A stretch of DNA of 64,000 nucleotides. Source: Methylonatrum sp040877625 (lineage in GTDB: Bacteria > Pseudomonadota > Gammaproteobacteria > Nitrococcales > Aquisalimonadaceae). Under the pieces are notes generated by a model that was not told where the DNA came from, did not search any database, and was given only the letters and a program-made list of their open reading frames with translations. Location: contig JBBDNK010000020.1 in the NCBI GenBank assembly GCA_040877625.1, forward strand, positions 124,001 through 188,000, in the 5' to 3' direction. Every line of letters begins with the position of its first letter. Positions within the stretch are counted from its first letter, which is position 1. This document shows positions 43,491 to 51,976 of this stretch, one piece after another. Position numbers and translations under genes: made by a program.

Positions 43491-44185
43491 CGCAGACCGT
43501 ACCGACAGTGCCCACCTCCGCTCAGCAGCGCCTGGTACGCCGGGCCGCGCGCGCCCTCGGCCGCACCGGCCTGGCGCATGCCTACGGCCACTGCAGCGTG
43601 CGCCTTGACGCGCATTTCATGCTGGTTTGCGCGCCCTTGCCGATGGGGCTGATACCGCCGGATGCCGACGGCACGGTGGTCCCCATCGACGGCCCGCTGC
43701 CGGACGGCGTACTGGGCGAGGTCAGACTGCATCAGCAGATCTACCAGCGTCGCACGGAGATCAACGGTGTCTGCCGCAGCATGCCCGCCAGCCTGATGGC
43801 GCTGTCCGCTCTCGGCCGCGCGCCTGTTCCACGGCACGGCATGGGCGCCTACTTCTGGCCCCGGCCGCCGTTGTGGCCGGATGTGCAGTTGATTCGCGAC
43901 GATCAGCGCGCCCGAGAGGCAGTCACGCTGATGGGCGATGCGCCGGCGCTGATCATGGCCGGCAACGGCGTTGTGGTCTGTGCGGACAGTCTGGAGAAGG
44001 CTTGCGTCCTGACCTGGTATGTGGAGGATGCCGCCCGTATCGAGCTGGAGGCCTTGCGTTGCGGGCTCTCCGATACCGGCCCGACATTGTCCGAGGATGC
44101 CGCCAGACGGCGCGCGACCTGGGGCGGCGGCATTGCCGAGCGGATGTGGGCTTTCATGACCGAGGGCGATTCGGAAGCGGAATAA
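43487..44185 (+). CDS. Class II aldolase/adducin-family protein (probable ring-fission acid decarboxylase)
   Basis: A 232-residue member of the class II aldolase family. The GRTGLAHAYGHCSVRL N-terminal segment and the later VMAGNGVVVCADSLEKAC region are typical. The usual metal His-x-His pair is not obvious: CRSMPASLMAL replaces the HxH site of many aldolases. GTG 43487 overlaps the dioxygenase stop by 4 bases and has AAGGAG upstream. CmtD-like and dihydroxyphthalate decarboxylases belong to this family, so removal of a carboxyl group from the ring-fission product is the best guess. Confidence 0.7.
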   Translation: MTQTVPTVPTSAQQRLVRRAARALGRTGLAHAYGHCSVRLDAHFMLVCAPLPMGLIPPDADGTVVPIDGPLPDGVLGEVRLHQQIYQRRTEINGVCRSMPASLMALSALGRAPVPRHGMGAYFWPRPPLWPDVQLIRDDQRAREAVTLMGDAPALIMAGNGVVVCADSLEKACVLTWYVEDAARIELEALRCGLSDTGPTLSEDAARRRATWGGGIAERMWAFMTEGDSEAE

Positions 44186-44201
44186 TGGCTCACGAATAAA
44201 A

Positions 44202-44223
44202 TCGATATTATTTGTAATATCGA
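44202..44223. promoter_or_regulatory. Perfect palindromic operator upstream of the meta-cleavage lower-pathway operon
   Basis: TCGATATTA and its exact complement TAATATCGA are separated by TTTG. The site is AT-rich in a high-GC region and lies 144 bases before the aldehyde dehydrogenase gene, in a 181-base intergenic gap. It is the clearest operator-like site in the locus. Related half-sites occur at 35456 and 53314. Confidence 0.6.
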
Positions 44224-44366
44224 CAATAAATGCTATCCTTCATGAAGATTGAACCGGCGGGCAGTCGCTGCCCCGTACGTGTTGACGGATAGCCGCCAAG
44301 CCACATCCAGCCGCCGCATTCGGCAGCGCTGGCGTTTTTCTTTTCGATGAATTCGAGGAACACCCG

Positions 44367-45827
44367 ATGAAAGAGATCAAGCACTTCATCAACGGTGAAT
44401 ACGTCGCCTCCGGAAGCGGCCGCACCTTTGAGGATCGCAGTCCGGCCAATGGCGAGTTGGTTGCCATGGTGCATGAGGGTGGCCAGGCCGAAGTGGATGC
44501 CGCCGTTACCGCCGCGCGCGCTGCGCTGGAGGGGGAATGGGGCAGCATGCCGGTTGACCGGCGTACCGAGCTGCTGTGCAAGGTTGCCGACGGCATCAAT
44601 GCCCGTTTCGAGGAATTTCTCGAAGCCGAATGCATGGATACCGGCAAGCCGCGGGCGCTGGCCTCGCACGTTGACATCCCGCGCGGTGCGGCCAACTTCA
44701 AGGCCTTCGCCGACCTGGCCTCGCGCCAGGCGACCGAGAGCTTTGTAACCGACACTCCCGACGGTGCAGGCGCCATTAATTACGGCCTGCGCAGGCCGCG
44801 CGGCGTGATCGGCGTGATCTCGCCGTGGAATCTACCGCTGCTGCTGATGACCTTCAAGGTGGGCCCGGCCCTGGCCTGCGGCAACACTGTCGTCGTCAAG
44901 CCCTCGGAGGATACGCCGCACACGGCCGCGCTGCTCGGTCAAGTCATGAACGAGGCCGGCATCCCCAAGGGCGTGTACAACGTCGTGCACGGCTTCGGCC
45001 CGGAGTCCGCCGGTGAGTTCCTGACCCGCCACCAGGGCGTCGACGGTATTACCTTCACCGGTGAGAGCCGTACCGGCAGCATCATCATGAAGGCCGCCTC
45101 CGACGGTGTGCGACCTGTGTCCCTGGAACTGGGCGGCAAGAACCCCACCGTGGTGTTTGCCGATGCCGATATGGACAAGACCATTGAAGGCAGCATGCGG
45201 GCGATCTACACCAACTGTGGTCAGGTCTGCTTCAATACCGAGCGCGTCTACGTCGAGCGTCCGATATTCGAAGAGTACGTCGAGCGGCTGAAGGTGGAAG
45301 TGGAGAAGCTCAGGCCCGGCCGCTGGGATGATCCGGATACCAACATGGGGCCGTTGATCAGCCTGTCCCACCGGGATAAGGTGCTTTCTTACTACCAGCG
45401 GGCAGCCGCGGAAGGTGCCAACGTGGTTACCGGCGGCGGCGTGCCGGAGATGCCGGCGGATCTGGCCGAGGGTGCCTGGATCGAGCCCACCATCTGGACC
45501 GGCCTGCCGGAAGATTCCGCGGTCATCCGCGAGGAGATCTTCGGCCCCTGTTGCCATATCCAGCCCTTCGATACCGAAGAGGAAGTGGTGAAGATGGCCA
45601 ATGACACCGCCTACGGACTCGGCGCCACGGTCTGGACCGAGAACCTCTCCCGCGCGCACCGCATGGCGGCGGCGCTGGACGTCGGCATGCTCTGGGTCAA
45701 CAGCTGGTTCCTGCGCGATCTGCGCACCTCGTTCGGTGGCAACAAGCAGTCGGGTATCGGCCGCGAAGGCGGCGTGCACGGCCTGGAGTTCTACTCCGAG
45801 CTGCGCAACGTCTGCATCAAGCTCTGA
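44367..45827 (+). CDS. dmpC: 2-hydroxymuconic semialdehyde dehydrogenase (DmpC/XylG type)
   Basis: A 486-residue NAD-dependent aldehyde dehydrogenase, opening with KHFINGEYVASGSGRTFED as in DmpC/XylG. Catalytic Glu is near 254 (LELGGKNP) and Cys near 287 (TNCGQVCFNTERV). It oxidises the ring-fission semialdehyde to 2-hydroxymuconate. Very close relatives oxidise 2-aminomuconic semialdehyde, so it could serve both ring-cleavage modules here. GAGGAA precedes ATG. It heads the run of six lower-pathway genes. Confidence 0.9.
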   Translation: MKEIKHFINGEYVASGSGRTFEDRSPANGELVAMVHEGGQAEVDAAVTAARAALEGEWGSMPVDRRTELLCKVADGINARFEEFLEAECMDTGKPRALASHVDIPRGAANFKAFADLASRQATESFVTDTPDGAGAINYGLRRPRGVIGVISPWNLPLLLMTFKVGPALACGNTVVVKPSEDTPHTAALLGQVMNEAGIPKGVYNVVHGFGPESAGEFLTRHQGVDGITFTGESRTGSIIMKAASDGVRPVSLELGGKNPTVVFADADMDKTIEGSMRAIYTNCGQVCFNTERVYVERPIFEEYVERLKVEVEKLRPGRWDDPDTNMGPLISLSHRDKVLSYYQRAAAEGANVVTGGGVPEMPADLAEGAWIEPTIWTGLPEDSAVIREEIFGPCCHIQPFDTEEEVVKMANDTAYGLGATVWTENLSRAHRMAAALDVGMLWVNSWFLRDLRTSFGGNKQSGIGREGGVHGLEFYSELRNVCIKL

Positions 45828-45838
45828 AGGGGGCACTG

Positions 45839-46624
45839 ATGAATCAAGAGAAGATCCAGCAGTACGGCGACGAACTTTACACCGCGTTGCGTCAGCGCAG
45901 CGCAGTGGCGCCGCTGACCGAGCGCGAGCCGGCGATCACCATCGAGGACGCCTATCACATCTCCAACCGCATGCTGGCGCGACGCCAGCAGGACGGCGAG
46001 CAGGTGATCGGCAAGAAGATCGGCGTCACCAGCAAGGCCGTGCAGACCATGCTCGATGTCTATCAGCCCGACTTCGGCTACCTGACCGACCGCATGGTTT
46101 ACGCCAACGGCGATGAGATACCGGTCAGCGACACGATGATCGCGCCGCGAGCCGAGGGTGAGATCGCCTTCATTCTCAAGCACGATCTGATCGGGCCCGG
46201 CGTCACCTGCGCCCAGGTGCTGGCGGCCACCGAGTGCGTCATGCCGTGTTTCGAGATCGTCGATTCGCGCATCCGCGACTGGAAGATCCGCATCCAGGAC
46301 ACGGTCGCCGACAATGCCTCCTGCGGTGCTTTCGTGCTCGGCGACGCCGCGCTTTCACCGCGCAGGATCGATCTCACCACCTGCGGCATGGTTATGGAAA
46401 AGAACGGCGAAATCGTCGCCACCGGTGCGGGCGCCGCGGCGCTCGGCTCGCCGGTGAACTGCGTTGCCTGGCTGGCCAACACGCTTGGCGCCTTCGGCAT
46501 TCCGCTCAAGGCCGGCGAGGTGATCCTGTCCGGCTCGCTGGTGCCGCTGATACCGGTGACGGCGGGTGATTATGTACACGTGAGCGTTGGTGGTCTGGGT
46601 ACCGCCTCGGTCCGTTTCGGCTGA
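45839..46624 (+). CDS. dmpE: 2-oxopent-4-enoate hydratase (DmpE/XylJ type)
   Basis: A 261-residue hydratase that adds water to 2-oxopent-4-enoate (2-hydroxypenta-2,4-dienoate) to give 4-hydroxy-2-oxovalerate. It follows the DmpE sequence closely: VIGKKIGVTSKAVQ, PRAEGEIAFILK (metal-binding glutamates), VDSRIRDWKIRIQDT and SPVNCVAWLANTLG. It is a paralogue of the decarboxylase at 48646. It sits 11 bases after dmpC. Confidence 0.93.
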   Translation: MNQEKIQQYGDELYTALRQRSAVAPLTEREPAITIEDAYHISNRMLARRQQDGEQVIGKKIGVTSKAVQTMLDVYQPDFGYLTDRMVYANGDEIPVSDTMIAPRAEGEIAFILKHDLIGPGVTCAQVLAATECVMPCFEIVDSRIRDWKIRIQDTVADNASCGAFVLGDAALSPRRIDLTTCGMVMEKNGEIVATGAGAAALGSPVNCVAWLANTLGAFGIPLKAGEVILSGSLVPLIPVTAGDYVHVSVGGLGTASVRFG

Positions 46625-46644
46625 TTCCCAGGGGGAGTGCAACC

Positions 46645-47592
46645 ATGAAACTCAAGGCAGCGATCATCGGTTCCGGCAACATCGGTACCGATCTGATGAT
46701 CAAGATCATGCGCCACGGCAAGCGCCTGGAAATGGGTGTCATGGTGGGCATCGACCCCGCCTCCGACGGCCTTGCGCGCGCGAAACGTCTGGGCATCGAG
46801 ACCTGCGCCACCGGCGTCGACGGCCTGGTGGAAATGCCGATCTTCAAGGACATCGACGTGGTGTTCGACGCCACCTCGGCCGGTGCCCACGTCCACAACG
46901 ATGCCCTGCTGCGCAAGCGCAAGCCGGGCATCAAGGTCGTCGATCTGACGCCGGCCGCCATCGGCCCGTACTGTGTGCCGGTGGTCAACCCGGAAGCCGG
47001 CCTTGAAGGCTCCAACGTCAACATGGTGACCTGCGGCGGCCAGGCGACGATCCCCATGGTCGCGGCGGTGTCGTCGGTGACCAAGGTCCATTACGCGGAG
47101 ATCGTCGCCTCCATCGCCTCCAAGTCCGCCGGACCCGGCACGCGGGCCAACATCGACGAATTCACCGAGACCACCTCGAAGGCGATCGAGGACGTCGGCG
47201 GCGCCACGCGCGGCAAGGCCATCATCATCCTCAACCCGGCCGAACCGCCGCTGCTGATGCGCGATACCGTGTACACGCTTTCCGAGCTCGCGGATGAAGC
47301 CAGGGTGGAGGCCGCGGTCAACACAATGGTGGAGCGGGTCAATGCCTATGTGCCCGGTTACCGGCTCAAGCAGCAGGTGCAGTTCGAGCGTTTCGGCGCC
47401 GACAACCCGCTCAATGTCCCCGGCGTGGGCAGGATCAGCGGCCTGAAGACGTCGATCTTTCTCGAGGTTGAGGGCGCGGCGCACTATCTGCCCGCGTATG
47501 CCGGCAATCTCGACATCATGACTTCGGCGGCACTGGCCACCGGCGAGCAACTGGCCGAGCGGCTGCAGGCAGCCCCCGCGGCCACGGCCTGA
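46645..47592 (+). CDS. dmpF: Acetaldehyde dehydrogenase, acylating (DmpF/MhpF type)
   Basis: A 315-residue enzyme converting acetaldehyde and CoA to acetyl-CoA in a channelling complex with the aldolase that follows. NAD-binding GSGNIGTDLMIKI is at about 10-22. The catalytic Cys is near 132 in VNMVTCGGQATIP. The LNPAEPPLLMRDTV block is also conserved. GGGGGAG precedes ATG 46645. Confidence 0.96.
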   Translation: MKLKAAIIGSGNIGTDLMIKIMRHGKRLEMGVMVGIDPASDGLARAKRLGIETCATGVDGLVEMPIFKDIDVVFDATSAGAHVHNDALLRKRKPGIKVVDLTPAAIGPYCVPVVNPEAGLEGSNVNMVTCGGQATIPMVAAVSSVTKVHYAEIVASIASKSAGPGTRANIDEFTETTSKAIEDVGGATRGKAIIILNPAEPPLLMRDTVYTLSELADEARVEAAVNTMVERVNAYVPGYRLKQQVQFERFGADNPLNVPGVGRISGLKTSIFLEVEGAAHYLPAYAGNLDIMTSAALATGEQLAERLQAAPAATA

Positions 47593-47602
47593 GGAGACCA
47601 TC

Positions 47603-48649
47603 ATGGACAAGAAGCTCTATATCTCCGACGTCACCCTGCGCGACGGCTCGCATGCGATCCGCCACCAGTACAGCGTCGACAACGTTCGGCAGATCGCCGC
47701 GGAACTGGACAAGGCCAGGGTCGATTCCATCGAAGTCGCCCACGGCGACGGCCTGCAGGGCTCGTCGTTCAACTACGGCTTCGGTGCCCATACCGATCTG
47801 GAATGGATCGCGGCGGTGGCCGAGACCGTGAGTCACGCCAAGGTGGCCACCCTGCTGCTGCCGGGCATCGGCACCGTGCATGATCTGCGTGCCGCCTACG
47901 ACGCCGGTGCCCGCATCGTCCGTGTGGCCACGCACTGCACCGAGGCCGACGTCTCGAAGCAGCATATCGAGGCCGCGCGTGAGCTGGGCATGGACACTGT
48001 CGGCTTCCTGATGATGAGCCACATGAACACGCCCCAGGGGCTGGCCGAGCAGGCCAGGCTGATGGAGAGCTACGGTGCCACCTGCATCTACGTGGTGGAC
48101 TCCGGCGGCGCACTCAACATGAACGACGTGCGTGATCGTTTCCGTGCCTTCAAGGACGTGCTCAAGCCCGAGACCGAAACCGGCATCCACGCCCATCACA
48201 ATCTGTCGCTGGGGGTGGCCAACTCCATCATCGCGGTGGAAGAGGGCTGTGACCGTATCGACGCCAGCCTCGCCGGCATGGGTGCGGGTGCCGGCAATGC
48301 GCCGCTGGAGGTGTTCATCGCCGCCGCCGATCGCATGGGCTGGAATCACGGTTGCGATCTCTACACCCTGATGGATGCCGCCGACGACATCGTGCGGCCG
48401 CTGCAGGATCGCCCGGTACGGGTGGACCGCGAGACGCTGGCGCTGGGTTATGCGGGCGTGTATTCGTCCTTCCTGCGCCACGCCGAGGCCGCCGCGCAGA
48501 AATACGGGCTCAAGACCGTGGACATTCTGGTCGAGCTCGGCAGCCGCCGCATGGTTGGTGGCCAGGAAGACATGATCGTCGATGTTGCGCTGGATATGCT
48601 CAAGGCGCGCGAAGAGAACAAGACCGCCAAGGCGGGGGGAATGGCATGA
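47603..48649 (+). CDS. dmpG: 4-hydroxy-2-oxovalerate aldolase (DmpG/MhpE type)
   Basis: A 348-residue metal-dependent aldolase that splits 4-hydroxy-2-oxovalerate into pyruvate and acetaldehyde. The N-terminal VTLRDGSHAIRHQY holds catalytic Arg and Asp residues. The metal-site His pair is in GIHAHHNLSLGVAN near residue 200. The C-terminal helical domain that docks DmpF is present. Its TGA overlaps the ATG of the next gene. Confidence 0.96.
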   Translation: MDKKLYISDVTLRDGSHAIRHQYSVDNVRQIAAELDKARVDSIEVAHGDGLQGSSFNYGFGAHTDLEWIAAVAETVSHAKVATLLLPGIGTVHDLRAAYDAGARIVRVATHCTEADVSKQHIEAARELGMDTVGFLMMSHMNTPQGLAEQARLMESYGATCIYVVDSGGALNMNDVRDRFRAFKDVLKPETETGIHAHHNLSLGVANSIIAVEEGCDRIDASLAGMGAGAGNAPLEVFIAAADRMGWNHGCDLYTLMDAADDIVRPLQDRPVRVDRETLALGYAGVYSSFLRHAEAAAQKYGLKTVDILVELGSRRMVGGQEDMIVDVALDMLKAREENKTAKAGGMA

Positions 48650-49434
48650 GTCTGAGTAAAGAACAGGTCGAAAAGCTGGCCGAGCACCTGGAAAACGCCG
48701 AGCTGGAGCCGCATGACGTCAAGAAGATCACCGACGATCATCCGGACATGGACTTCAATGACGCCTACGATGTGCAATGGGCGATTCGCCGGCGCAAGGA
48801 AGCCCGCGGCACCCGCATTGTCGGCATGAAGATGGGCCTGACCTCGCGGGCGAAGATGGAGCAGATGGGCGTGGATACGGCCATCTACGGCTTCCTGGCC
48901 GATTACTTCGAAGTGCCGGACGCCGGTGAGATCGAGATCAGCAAGCTGATCCATCCCAAGGTCGAGGCCGAGATCGCCTTCGTGCTGAAGAAGCCGCTCA
49001 AGGGCCCCGGTTGCCACGTCGGCTCGGTGCTGGCGGCGACCGACTTCGTGTTACCGGCGGTTGAAGTCATCGATTCGCGTTACGAGAACTTTCGCTTCGA
49101 CCTGACCAGCGTGATTGCCGACAACGCGTCGTCGTCGCGGTTCGTCACCGGCAGCCAGGCGCGCTCGCCCGGCGAGGTGGACCTGCGCAACCTCGGTGTG
49201 GTGCTGGAGAAGAACGGCCAGGTGGTCGAGCTGGGTGCCGGCGCCGCCGTGCTCGGCAACCCGGCAACCAGCATTGCCATGCTCGCAAACATGCTCGGTG
49301 AACGCGGCGAGGAGATCCCCGCCGGCAGCGTGATCCTGTCCGGAGCCATCACCGCGGCGGTGGCCGTCGAGGCCGGTGATGCCGTGACCATGCGCGCCCA
49401 GGGCCTGGGCTCGCTGTCCATGCGTTTCGTCTGA
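48646..49434 (+). CDS. dmpH: 4-oxalocrotonate decarboxylase (DmpH/XylI type)
   Basis: A 262-residue decarboxylase, paralogous to the hydratase at 45839, turning 2-oxo-3-hexenedioate into 2-hydroxypenta-2,4-dienoate. It matches DmpH through LAEHLENAELEPHDVKKI, AIRRRKEARGTRIVG, GFLADYFEVPDAG and VIDSRYENFRFDLTSV. ATG 48646 overlaps the dmpG stop in an ATGA, so the two are translationally coupled. Confidence 0.94.
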   Translation: MSLSKEQVEKLAEHLENAELEPHDVKKITDDHPDMDFNDAYDVQWAIRRRKEARGTRIVGMKMGLTSRAKMEQMGVDTAIYGFLADYFEVPDAGEIEISKLIHPKVEAEIAFVLKKPLKGPGCHVGSVLAATDFVLPAVEVIDSRYENFRFDLTSVIADNASSSRFVTGSQARSPGEVDLRNLGVVLEKNGQVVELGAGAAVLGNPATSIAMLANMLGERGEEIPAGSVILSGAITAAVAVEAGDAVTMRAQGLGSLSMRFV

Positions 49435-49466
49435 TTGACCGGAGCGTTCCGGATTGAGGAGCTGAT

Positions 49467-49658
49467 ATGCCGATTGCCAACATACAGATACTGGAAGGCC
49501 GCGACGATGCCGACAAGGCGCGCCTGATCGAAGCGGTCACCGATGCCATTTGTGAAAGTCTCGGCTCCCGCCGGGAGGCGGTGCGGGTGCTGGTACAGGA
49601 AATCCCGAAGACGCAGTGGGGTATTGCCGGCAAAACGGCCAAGGAACTGGGCCGCTAG
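49467..49658 (+). CDS. dmpI: 4-oxalocrotonate tautomerase (DmpI/XylH type)
   Basis: A 63-residue tautomerase. The catalytic Pro1 is exposed after Met removal (MPIANIQILEGRD), and the arginines of the active site (Arg11-equivalent in EGRDDADKARL; Arg39-equivalent in GSRREAVRVLVQE) are visible. It ketonises 2-hydroxymuconate to 4-oxalocrotonate. GAGGAG precedes ATG. It completes the 4-oxalocrotonate branch. Confidence 0.93.
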   Translation: MPIANIQILEGRDDADKARLIEAVTDAICESLGSRREAVRVLVQEIPKTQWGIAGKTAKELGR

Positions 49659-49661
49659 ACC

Positions 49662-50549
49662 ATGGCACGTCATGCGGACGATGCGGCGGTTTTCGGTGGA
49701 ATGGGCGCGGCGTATCTCGACGCGCAATATGATGTCGAGCAGTCGGTGCCTGATTTCCAGGCCTATATCCGCGACTACACTGCTCGCAGCGACGCGGTGC
49801 GGTCGCGGTTGGACTGCCGCCTCAACGTTGCCTACGGCGCCGGCGAACGCCAGCAGCTGGATGTTTTCCCCGCGCAGTCGCCGGGCTCGCCGGTGAATAT
49901 TTTTATTCATGGCGGTAGCTGGCGGGGTTCAAGCAAGGATAGCCGCAGCTTCCCCGCCGAGGCCGTGGTGCCGGCCGGCGGTGCCTGGATCGCCATCAAC
50001 TACGGCCTGGCGCCCGCGGTGACGCTTCCCGAGATCGTTCATCAGATCCGACAAGCCGTGCAGTGGGTCTGGCAGCATGCCAGGTCCTTCAATGCCGATC
50101 CCGAGCGCATCTTTGTTACCGGCAATTCAGCAGGCGGCCACCTCGCCGCCATGCTGGCGGTTGAGGGATGGCAGAGCGACTACGGCTTGCCGTCGGATGT
50201 CGTCAAGGGGATCTGCCCGATCAGCGGCATCTTCGACATGCGTCCGATCTGCCACACGGGCATTAACGATAGCTTGCGGATGAGCCCCGGGACTGCCGAG
50301 AGCTGCAGTCCGGTTCTGCATTTGCCAAAGCAGGCCTGCCCGGCGGTGATCATGTGCGGCGGCGATGAGCCGGCCGAGTTTCAGCGGCAGTCAGTTGAAT
50401 TTTCCGAAGCCTGGCGGCAGGCCGGGCTGACGGTGGCGGACGAGGCAATCATTGCCGGCGAGAACCATTTTTCAATCGTTGGCGGCCTTGGGGATGCCCG
50501 GCATCCGCTGGGACGGGCAATGCTCAAGCTGATGGGGCTGGCTCCCTAA
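49662..50549 (+). CDS. Alpha/beta hydrolase, kynurenine-formamidase-like (module A copy)
   Basis: A 295-residue alpha/beta hydrolase. The oxyanion motif FIHGGSW is at about 85-91, the nucleophile Ser is in GNSAGGH near 150, and His is in ENHFSIV near 268. The EFG-like N-terminus (LDAQYDVEQSVPDF) and HGGxW motif place it with arylformamidase/BNA7-like enzymes, not with the DmpD ring-fission hydrolases. It is a clear paralogue of 56997-57899. Its ATG is 3 bases after the tautomerase stop, so it is part of the lower-pathway operon. Amide or formamide cleavage is inferred. Confidence 0.75.
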   Translation: MARHADDAAVFGGMGAAYLDAQYDVEQSVPDFQAYIRDYTARSDAVRSRLDCRLNVAYGAGERQQLDVFPAQSPGSPVNIFIHGGSWRGSSKDSRSFPAEAVVPAGGAWIAINYGLAPAVTLPEIVHQIRQAVQWVWQHARSFNADPERIFVTGNSAGGHLAAMLAVEGWQSDYGLPSDVVKGICPISGIFDMRPICHTGINDSLRMSPGTAESCSPVLHLPKQACPAVIMCGGDEPAEFQRQSVEFSEAWRQAGLTVADEAIIAGENHFSIVGGLGDARHPLGRAMLKLMGLAP

Positions 50550-50559
50550 GGCTCCCTGG
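50540..50559. repeat. Tandem GGCTCCCT at a convergent junction
   Basis: GGCTCCCTAAGGCTCCCTGG covers the end of the hydrolase gene, including its TAA stop, and the gap to the convergent GntR gene. The octamer matches the terminus of the dispersed repeat (AGGCTCCCTAG at 8794-8805). This may be a remnant of that family. Confidence 0.35.
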
Positions 50560-50563
50560 CGAT

Positions 50564-51367
50564 TCAGCGATCGTGGCTGCGAACTTGCGGGTCCGTCATT
50601 TCGGGCAGAACCAATTGCCGGATGCCCGTCGGAAAGCGGTCAGCATCCATTACGCCGGCCGCTCGCATGTCCCGCTCGGTCAGTTCGGCGGCGTAGATGA
50701 TGTGGCTGCGCATCAGATCGCAGACCCCATCGATGTTGCGCGCCAGAGCCAGCTCCATCATCTGCTTATGCTCGCGCAGCAAGTCCGATGGAATCTTCTG
50801 GTATTTGACGAAGATGCGGCGGTAGCGCTCGGTCTGGTCGTAGAGGCGATCGCAGAAGTGCTTGAGCCAGGGTGAGCCGCAGGCGCCCATGATGGCAAAG
50901 TGAAATGCCCGGTGACTGTCTTCCCACTCGGTGGCGTAATCCCTGTCGTTGTCTCTGGAGGCGCCCGCAACGGCGTGCTGAAGGCGGTGAAAACAGCTGA
51001 CAACTTCGACTTCCCAGTCCAGGTCTCCCTGTCGAACCGAGTCTTCAATTGCCTGTATTTCAAGCCGCAGCCTCAGTCTGGCAACGTCGATCAGTTCGCC
51101 GAGCGATACCTCCACCACCCGGAATCCCTTCTGATCCTCGGCCCGGACCAGGCCGGAAGCGGTCAGATGGGAGAGCGCCTCCCGCAGCGGACTGGAGCCG
51201 ACTCCGTATTGCGCCTTCACACGTTCCGAGAGCAGCTTGGTGCCCGGTTTCAGGCGTCCCGAGATGATATCGGCGCGGATCTGCTCATACGCGGCACCGG
51301 ACTGCGTCTTGGGCGCCTGCGCCCGCGTCCAGGTGATGGGGCCCCAGTTGGAAATTGTCGATCCCAT
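50564..51367 (-). CDS. GntR-family regulator, FCD subfamily (second)
   Basis: A regulator of about 267 residues. The winged helix covers about 25-90 (AYEQIRADIISGRLKPG; YGVGSSPLREALSHLTASG), and the FCD domain follows with EDSHRAFHFAIMGACG and EHKQMMELALARN. It resembles the GntR at 33298 in layout. ATG 51367 (MGSTISNWG) is preferred because the longer frame from 51448 would begin inside a 22-bp inverted repeat. It converges with module A and is codirectional with the CMD-RidA-lactonase genes, so it probably regulates both modules. Confidence 0.87.
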   Translation of the reverse strand: MGSTISNWGPITWTRAQAPKTQSGAAYEQIRADIISGRLKPGTKLLSERVKAQYGVGSSPLREALSHLTASGLVRAEDQKGFRVVEVSLGELIDVARLRLRLEIQAIEDSVRQGDLDWEVEVVSCFHRLQHAVAGASRDNDRDYATEWEDSHRAFHFAIMGACGSPWLKHFCDRLYDQTERYRRIFVKYQKIPSDLLREHKQMMELALARNIDGVCDLMRSHIIYAAELTERDMRAAGVMDADRFPTGIRQLVLPEMTDPQVRSHDR

Positions 51368-51415
51368 GCTACTTTCGCCGCCTCGTCTGTTGCTTCGGTA
51401 AACATTGTTCCCCGG

Positions 51416-51466
51416 TACGCCTGATGCGTTCGCATGTTTCTCTGACATGCTAACGCATCAGGCGTA
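51416..51466. repeat. 22-bp inverted repeat between the GntR and CMD genes
   Basis: Arms at 51416-51437 and 51445-51466 (starting TACGCCTGATGCGTT) match at 21 of 22 positions around a 7-base loop. There is no T-run, so it is not a classical terminator. It may be an operator for the GntR protein, an mRNA processing or stability hairpin between codirectional genes, or a repetitive palindrome. Confidence 0.6.
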
Positions 51467-51540
51467 TTCGCGTGCGGTCATGGGTCCGTCTGGCGAGCTC
51501 TTCATCACCGCCTGCGTTTGCTCGGCATGCATCGCCGAGA

Positions 51541-51921
51541 TCAGTCGTCTTTCTTTTCGTCGAAAATCTTGTTGATCATTTCAGCGGCGATGTTGAAAGC
51601 CGGCAGGCCGCGGAACAGGAATGCAAGACCGGCAACCGCGTGCAGTTCTTCGCGGGTTGCGCCGGCGCGGACCGCGCCACGGGCATGGTATTCGCTGGCC
51701 GGTGCCACATGCGAGATCAGAATCCCGAACAGGATCAGCTGTGCGGTCTTGTCATCGAAGCAGTCCGGATACATGGCCCGCTCACGAATGTTCTCAACCA
51801 TTTCCAGCAGCCCGGGGTCGACTTCCATACCCACCCGGACGCGGTGCTGGATGCGTGGCGGCACAAAGCCGATCAGCTTGTCGTAGATCTCGAAATACTC
51901 TTCTTTGGTCTTGTCAGTCAT
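51541..51921 (-). CDS. Carboxymuconolactone decarboxylase (CMD/AhpD)-family protein
   Basis: A 126-residue helical protein of the CMD family. Its LILFGILISHVAPASEYHARGAVRAG segment (split as LILFGILISHVAPASEYHA and RGAVRAG) corresponds to the conserved region, but the redox CxxC of AhpD is absent. So it is closer to the decarboxylase-like branch, or a catalytically different member. ATG 51921 (MTDKTKEEYFEIYDK) is the natural start; the frame stays open upstream without similarity. It lies between the RidA-like and GntR genes on the same strand. Confidence 0.8.
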   Translation of the reverse strand: MTDKTKEEYFEIYDKLIGFVPPRIQHRVRVGMEVDPGLLEMVENIRERAMYPDCFDDKTAQLILFGILISHVAPASEYHARGAVRAGATREELHAVAGLAFLFRGLPAFNIAAEMINKIFDEKKDD

Positions 51922-51976
51922 GTCGCTCTCACTTGTTGCGAATTGCGTGTGGATGATGCTGTTTGGCCGGGCGGTC

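Noticed and set aside
49662..50549. Ring-fission product hydrolase DmpD
   Set aside because: The HGGSW oxyanion motif and N-terminal segment place it with formamidase-like hydrolases, unlike DmpD/XylF.
51541..51921. AhpD-type alkylhydroperoxidase
   Set aside because: The catalytic CxxC of AhpD is not present in the frame.
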